NCBI RefSeq assembly: GCF_003626535.1
Contig: NZ_RBAL01000026.1
Coordinates: 25,399 to 89,398, forward strand
From: Streptomyces hoynatensis
GTDB lineage: Bacteria; Actinomycetota; Actinomycetes; Streptomycetales; Streptomycetaceae
Direction: 5' to 3'
Length of the DNA: 64,000 nucleotides
Under the pieces are notes generated by a model. It did not search any database. It was given only the letters and a program-made list of their open reading frames with translations, and was not told where the DNA came from. A program made the translations under genes and the position numbers. Shown here in pieces: positions 62,201 to 64,000 of this stretch. Within the stretch, counting starts at the first letter, position 1, and each line of letters starts with the position of its first letter.

Positions 62201-64000
62201 CCCGAGTCGTCGGCGGCCTCGGCGGCACGCCGCGTGGGCGGGCGTACCAGGCCGCGCAGCACCACCGGCAATGTCCCCGCCGCCGCGTGCGGACGCAGCA
62301 GCCCCGGGTCGATCCTCGCGGGGACCAGCTGCGCCTCCCCCAGGTCGAGCGCCGCCTCGTACAGCGCCAGGCCCTCCTCCGCCCCCATCGGCCGGATGCC
62401 CACGCGGCTCATCCGCGTCGTGTCCGCGGCGTCGAGGTGTCCGGTCATGCCGCTGGCGTCGGCCCACAGGCCCCAGGCGAGGGAGGTGGCCGGCAGGTCG
62501 TGGGCGCGGCGGTGGGCTGCCAGGGCGTCCAGGAAGGTGTTCGCCGCCGCATAGTTGCCCTGCCCCGCGCTGCCGACCGTCCCGGCCGCCGAGGAGAAGA
62601 GGACGAACTCGGCCAGGTTGTGGTCGCGGGTGAGTTCGTGCAGGTGCCAGGCGGCGTCGGCCTTGGGGCGCAGGACGGTGTCGAGTTGTTGCGGGGTGAG
62701 GGTGGTGAGGGTGGCGTCGTCGAGGACGCCGGCGGTGTGGATGACGGAGGTCAGCGGATGTTCGGCCGGGATGGTGGCGAGGAGGTCGGCGAGGGCCTGG
62801 CGGTCGGCGGTGTCGCAGGCGGCGAGGGTGACCTCGGCCCCCAACTCCTCCAGTTCCCGCGTGAGTTCCACGGCCCCGGGCGCCCCGGCACCCCGACGGC
62901 TCGTCAGCAGCAGACGCACACCCGGGTACGCGGTGGCGTAGTGCCTGGCGAGGAAGCCGCCGAGGGTGCCGGTGCCGCCCGTGATCAGCACCGTGCCGCC
63001 CGGGCCCGGCACCGCACGCTCCGCCGCGGCCTCGGCCTCCGCCGTCACCCGAGCGATCCGCGGCACGAGCAACCCGCCCGCCCGCACGGCGAGCTGCGGC
63101 TCGCCCACGGCCACGGCGGCACGCAGCAGAAGGGCCGCGTTGTCCGGCTCCTCCGCCGGGTCCAGGTCCACCAGCGTGAAGCGGCCGGGGTTCTCGGTCT
63201 GTGCCGACCTGACCAGCCCCCACACGGCGGCACCCGCCAGATCGGGCACGTCCTCCCGGCCCGCCGCCACCGCGCCGCGGGTCACCACGACCAGCCGGGA
63301 GTCGGCGAAACGCTCCTCCGCCAGCCACGCCTGCAACAGCCCCAGCGCCCCGGCGGTAGCCCGTCGCACGGCCTCCGGCGGCCTGAGCCCCTGCGCCGTC
63401 CCCAGGGAGGGGAAGACGAGGGCGACGGCGGGCGCCTCGGCAACGGAGGCCGGCGCGGCGCACCGCCCGGCGACCAGCCCGTCCAGCCGCACCGCCTCGT
63501 CTGCCCCGTCTGCCCCGTCTGCTCCGTCTGCTTCGTCCGCGCCCAGCAGCAGCCAGTCGCCGCCGGCCGCCGCCTCCGCGGGGAGCGGCACCGAGGTCCA
63601 CCCGAGCCGGAACATGCCGTCCCGGCAGCCGCGCGTGGCGGCGGCCAACTGCCCGGAGTCGATCGGGCGGGTGGCGAGGCTGTCCACGGTGACCACCGGC
63701 TCGCCCGTCGCGTCGGCGAGGGTCACCGCGAATGCCCCCGGCCCCGCCGGGGCCATCCGCACCCGCAACGTCGTGGCGCCGGTGGCGTGCAGCCGCACCC
63801 CCGACCAGGAGAACGGCAGCCGTACCTCGCCCGCGTCCGCTCCCGAATCCCCGGCCAGGCCGAGCCCGCTGACGTGCAGTGCGGCGTCGAGGAGTGCGGG
63901 GTGGAGGGTGAAGGTGTCGGTGTGGGGGGTGTGGGGTGGGAGGGTGATTTCGGCGTAGTGGGTGTGGGTGGGGTGGTGGTGCCAGGCGGCGGTGAGTCCT
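56254..64000 (-). CDS. Type I PKS, partial: (DH)-KR-ACP then KS-AT(malonyl)-DH-KR-ACP; start outside window
   Basis: The reverse frame is open from the stop at 56254 to base 64000, so the gene begins beyond the right edge; about 2580 residues are visible. At the edge the frame encodes a DH C-terminal half (HPALLDAALH), then KR (about 63000-62420, LDD, B-type, catalytic Ser/Tyr intact) and ACP (GFDSLT near 62050). The second module is complete: KS (61860-60570, DTACSSS), AT (60260-59390, GHSLGE and HAFH, malonyl), DH (HTVMGTALLPG near 59040), KR (57580-57000, LDD), ACP (GLDSLT near 56635) and docking helices ending FDFIDNELEIS. Two modules of KR-DH chemistry predict a conjugated diene. First visible gene of the PKS operon. 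Confidence 0.94.
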   Translation of the reverse strand, partial: GLTAAWHHHPTHTHYAEITLPPHTPHTDTFTLHPALLDAALHVSGLGLAGDSGADAGEVRLPFSWSGVRLHATGATTLRVRMAPAGPGAFAVTLADATGEPVVTVDSLATRPIDSGQLAAATRGCRDGMFRLGWTSVPLPAEAAAGGDWLLLGADEADGADGADGADEAVRLDGLVAGRCAAPASVAEAPAVALVFPSLGTAQGLRPPEAVRRATAGALGLLQAWLAEERFADSRLVVVTRGAVAAGREDVPDLAGAAVWGLVRSAQTENPGRFTLVDLDPAEEPDNAALLLRAAVAVGEPQLAVRAGGLLVPRIARVTAEAEAAAERAVPGPGGTVLITGGTGTLGGFLARHYATAYPGVRLLLTSRRGAGAPGAVELTRELEELGAEVTLAACDTADRQALADLLATIPAEHPLTSVIHTAGVLDDATLTTLTPQQLDTVLRPKADAAWHLHELTRDHNLAEFVLFSSAAGTVGSAGQGNYAAANTFLDALAAHRRAHDLPATSLAWGLWADASGMTGHLDAADTTRMSRVGIRPMGAEEGLALYEAALDLGEAQLVPARIDPGLLRPHAAAGTLPVVLRGLVRPPTRRAAEAADDSGSLRARLSRMPTDQATQTLTDLVRTHTALVLGHPTPDTINTHHAFKTLGFDSLTAVELRNRLNAAAGLRLPATLIFDYPTPQALAAHLREELLSGPPRPGDAGPAAPAVTDGDDPVAIVSIGCRYPGGVRSAEDLWNLVAGGVGVLGDFPEDRGWDVEALYDPEPGKPGKTYTRQGAFLYDAAEFDPDFFGISPREALAMDPQQRLLLETTWETLEHAGINPHTLHGTRTGIFTGVMYGDYGGRLRAVPGAVPEDVGGYIGNGSAGSVASGRVSYTFGFEGPAVTVDTACSSSLVALHLAAQALRGGECELALAGGVTVMATPDVFTEFSMQRGLSPDGRCKSFAAGADGTGWGEGVGMLLLERLSDARKNGHPVLAIVRGSAVNQDGASNGLTAPNGPSQQRVIRQALANAHLTPADVDAVEAHGTGTTLGDPIEAQALLATYGQDRPEDQPLWLGSLKSNIGHTQAAAGVGGVIKMVMALRNGVLPKTLHIDEPTPHVDWTAGAVELLTEARTWPDTGHPRRAGISSFGVSGTNAHLIIEQAPAEPAEEAETGGGEGDDAALVPWVLSGRTPEALREQAARLREFVTAGPEPRPARVGWALATERAQFERRAVVLASDGAEFASALAALAEGRAADGLVTGEATPSGKTAFVFSGQGSQRPGMGRDLYDTYPVFATALDETCAALDPHLDRPLKSLMFAEEGTEEAGLLNQTRYTQPALFALEVALYRLLTHHGITPDYLTGHSLGELTAAHLAGVLTLADAATLITTRARLMQAAIPGGTMIAINAPHKEITPHLAETHGTVTLAAVNSPTTTVIAGDTEPTRAIARHFADHGIRTRELTVSHAFHSPHMDPILDQFHATATTLTYHPPTIPLISNTTGNLATTEQLTDPTYWTHHIRNTVHYAQGITTLHTHDTTTYLELGPQGSLVSLTEETLGEAGAEVAALPVLRRDRPEGAAYLTALARLHVRGADPDWSRVLLPRPRPAGLPTYPFQRRTFWLEPAAAAADADGLGLRAAGHPLLGAAVSLADGAGVVFTGLISPRTHPWLAEHTVMGTALLPGTALVELALGAGAQLGADRIEELTLHAPLVLPERGGVQVQVVFGEPDEAGARAVSVHARPAEGGPGETAEREWTRHAAGVLAPAAEVPSLPGAGELRGSWPPPGAEPLDVAGLYERYAATGSDYGPTFQGLRAAWRLGEVVYAEVALPEETVTAGFAVHPALLDAALHPLALDVFGQDPDKLALPFCWRGVSLPAGQVTALRVRLAPTGAEAASGSLELAVLLADAVTGEPVAGVESLQLRITAREQLAGLREAGRASLFRLDWVDVGAGAAAGGRGAVLGRDPLGLGGSWAVCGDLDALAEADVAAEADAAGAADPPGAAGGATPGGAAEVPAFAVAQFALAGAEADAAGRAHRLAREALGLAAEWLADRRFAASRLVVLTRGAVPAGEARQVRDPGAAAVWGLLRAAQTEHPGRFVLLDLDPEGEPDGAAPAGAVAAALASGEPQLAERGGALLVPRLARAGEVPAVEPGAAAGFGPGGTVLVTGGTGALGSQVARHLVRRHGVERLLLAGRRGAQAPGAAELVAELAELGAQATVVACDVADREALAGLLASVPEEHPLTGVVHTAGVLDDGVLTALTPERLAGVLRPKVDAAWHLHELTRDAGLSAFVLFSSIAGVTGSAGQAPYAAGNVFLDSLAAHRRAQGLPATSLAWGFWAEAGGMTAGLGEGDRARMRRIGVAPLSTEAGLALFDAALPSAEPLLVAAALDTSALREPELVQPVLRGLVRVPAWRAARKRNAASGGPSFAERLAALAGAERERALLDLVRGQVAKVLGHASVATVPADRGFMDMGLDSLTAVDLRNRLIAETGLRLPTTVVFDFPSPAELAEYLGSELGAAGAGGGLPVLRELDRIEDALPALSADRAATATLAARLKELLARIGETGGARQGADSSAADRIESASDNEIFDFIDNELEIS
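59441..60246. repeat. Malonyl-AT cassette, copy 2 (near-identical to 34970-35775)
   Basis: Partner of the 806-bp cassette in the terminal module, gap-free at a constant offset of 24471 bp. Similarity falls off sharply on both sides of the AT core. Confidence 0.85.
63495..63539. repeat. 9-bp tandem repeat in a KR linker, five degenerate copies of CYYCGTCYG
   Basis: Five degenerate 9-bp units encode the in-frame acidic stretch ADEADGADGADGADEA in the structural KR region of the partial first module, just after GDWLLLG. It lies in the same inter-domain region as the unrelated 9-bp repeat at 45616-45651. Confidence 0.8.

Noticed and set aside
1..64000. CRISPR arrays, insertion sequences, tRNA/rRNA genes, phage or integrase genes
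   Set aside because: Read for direct-repeat/spacer patterns, transposase or integrase proteins and RNA-gene signatures and found none; all long repeats are PKS domain paralogy.

Overview
The window is high-GC actinobacterial DNA, almost certainly from a Streptomyces. Coding density, strong third-position GC, GTG/TTG starts, a rare TTA codon and the gene order gluABCD - two-component system - miaB - miaA - dapF - rshA - hflX all point to that genus. It falls into two parts: a conserved chromosomal segment (1 to about 21960) and an accessory segment (about 21970 to 64000) dominated by a modular type I polyketide synthase (PKS) cluster that continues past the right edge.

Conserved part. At the left edge is the N-terminal part of an FAD-dependent aromatic hydroxylase (minus strand, cut by the window). 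It is followed by the glutamate-type ABC importer gluABCD on the minus strand, with a 14-bp perfect stem-loop between gluB and gluC. Divergent from gluA is an OmpR-family response regulator and sensor kinase pair. Next come a GH38 alpha-mannosidase and a TAXI-type TRAP substrate-binding protein (minus strand). The plus-strand housekeeping run is miaB, two small conserved genes, an MT0933-like antitoxin gene (minus), miaA, a membrane protein, dapF, the RelA/SpoT homologue rshA and the GTPase hflX. hflX ends at a very strong bidirectional terminator hairpin (21907-21958), which also marks the likely junction between core and accessory DNA.

Accessory part. A TetR regulator is divergent from an MMPL exporter that carries a TTA codon near its start. 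Then come a SARP-family activator (minus) and, divergent from it, a secreted allene-oxide-cyclase-barrel protein and a type II thioesterase. The control region between them holds two pairs of heptamer repeats with 11-bp periodicity, each placed 8 bp before a possible -10 hexamer: the layout of SARP binding sites. A secreted phospholipase D-like protein, a glycosyltransferase, a DHA2-type MFS exporter, a luciferase-like F420/flavin oxidoreductase and four PKS genes follow, all on the minus strand; the last seven probably form one long operon read from beyond 64000 towards 29026.

PKS logic as read here, in transcription order: [partial module: DH-KR-ACP]; KS-AT(malonyl)-DH-KR-ACP; KS-AT(methylmalonyl)-DH-ER-KR-ACP; KS-AT(methylmalonyl)-DH-ER-KR-ACP; KS-AT(methylmalonyl)-DH-KR-ACP; KS-AT(malonyl)-degenerate KR-ACP. 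All proteins keep matching docking helices, so colinear use is likely. The predicted end of the chain is a conjugated diene, two reduced methyl-branched units, a methyl-substituted alkene and an unreduced beta-keto thioester. The last module has no thioesterase and the gene after it is unrelated, so release must be in trans. A beta-keto terminus, absence of a cis thioesterase and an AbyU-like barrel protein together suggest a tetronate/tetramate-type product with possible enzyme-assisted cyclisation. This is inference: the diagnostic FabH-like and glyceryl-ACP genes would lie outside the window.

At DNA level the PKS genes contain long near-identical blocks (AT, KR and KS segments) that look like recent gene conversion or domain swapping. 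I saw no rRNA, tRNA, CRISPR array, insertion sequence or phage genes.
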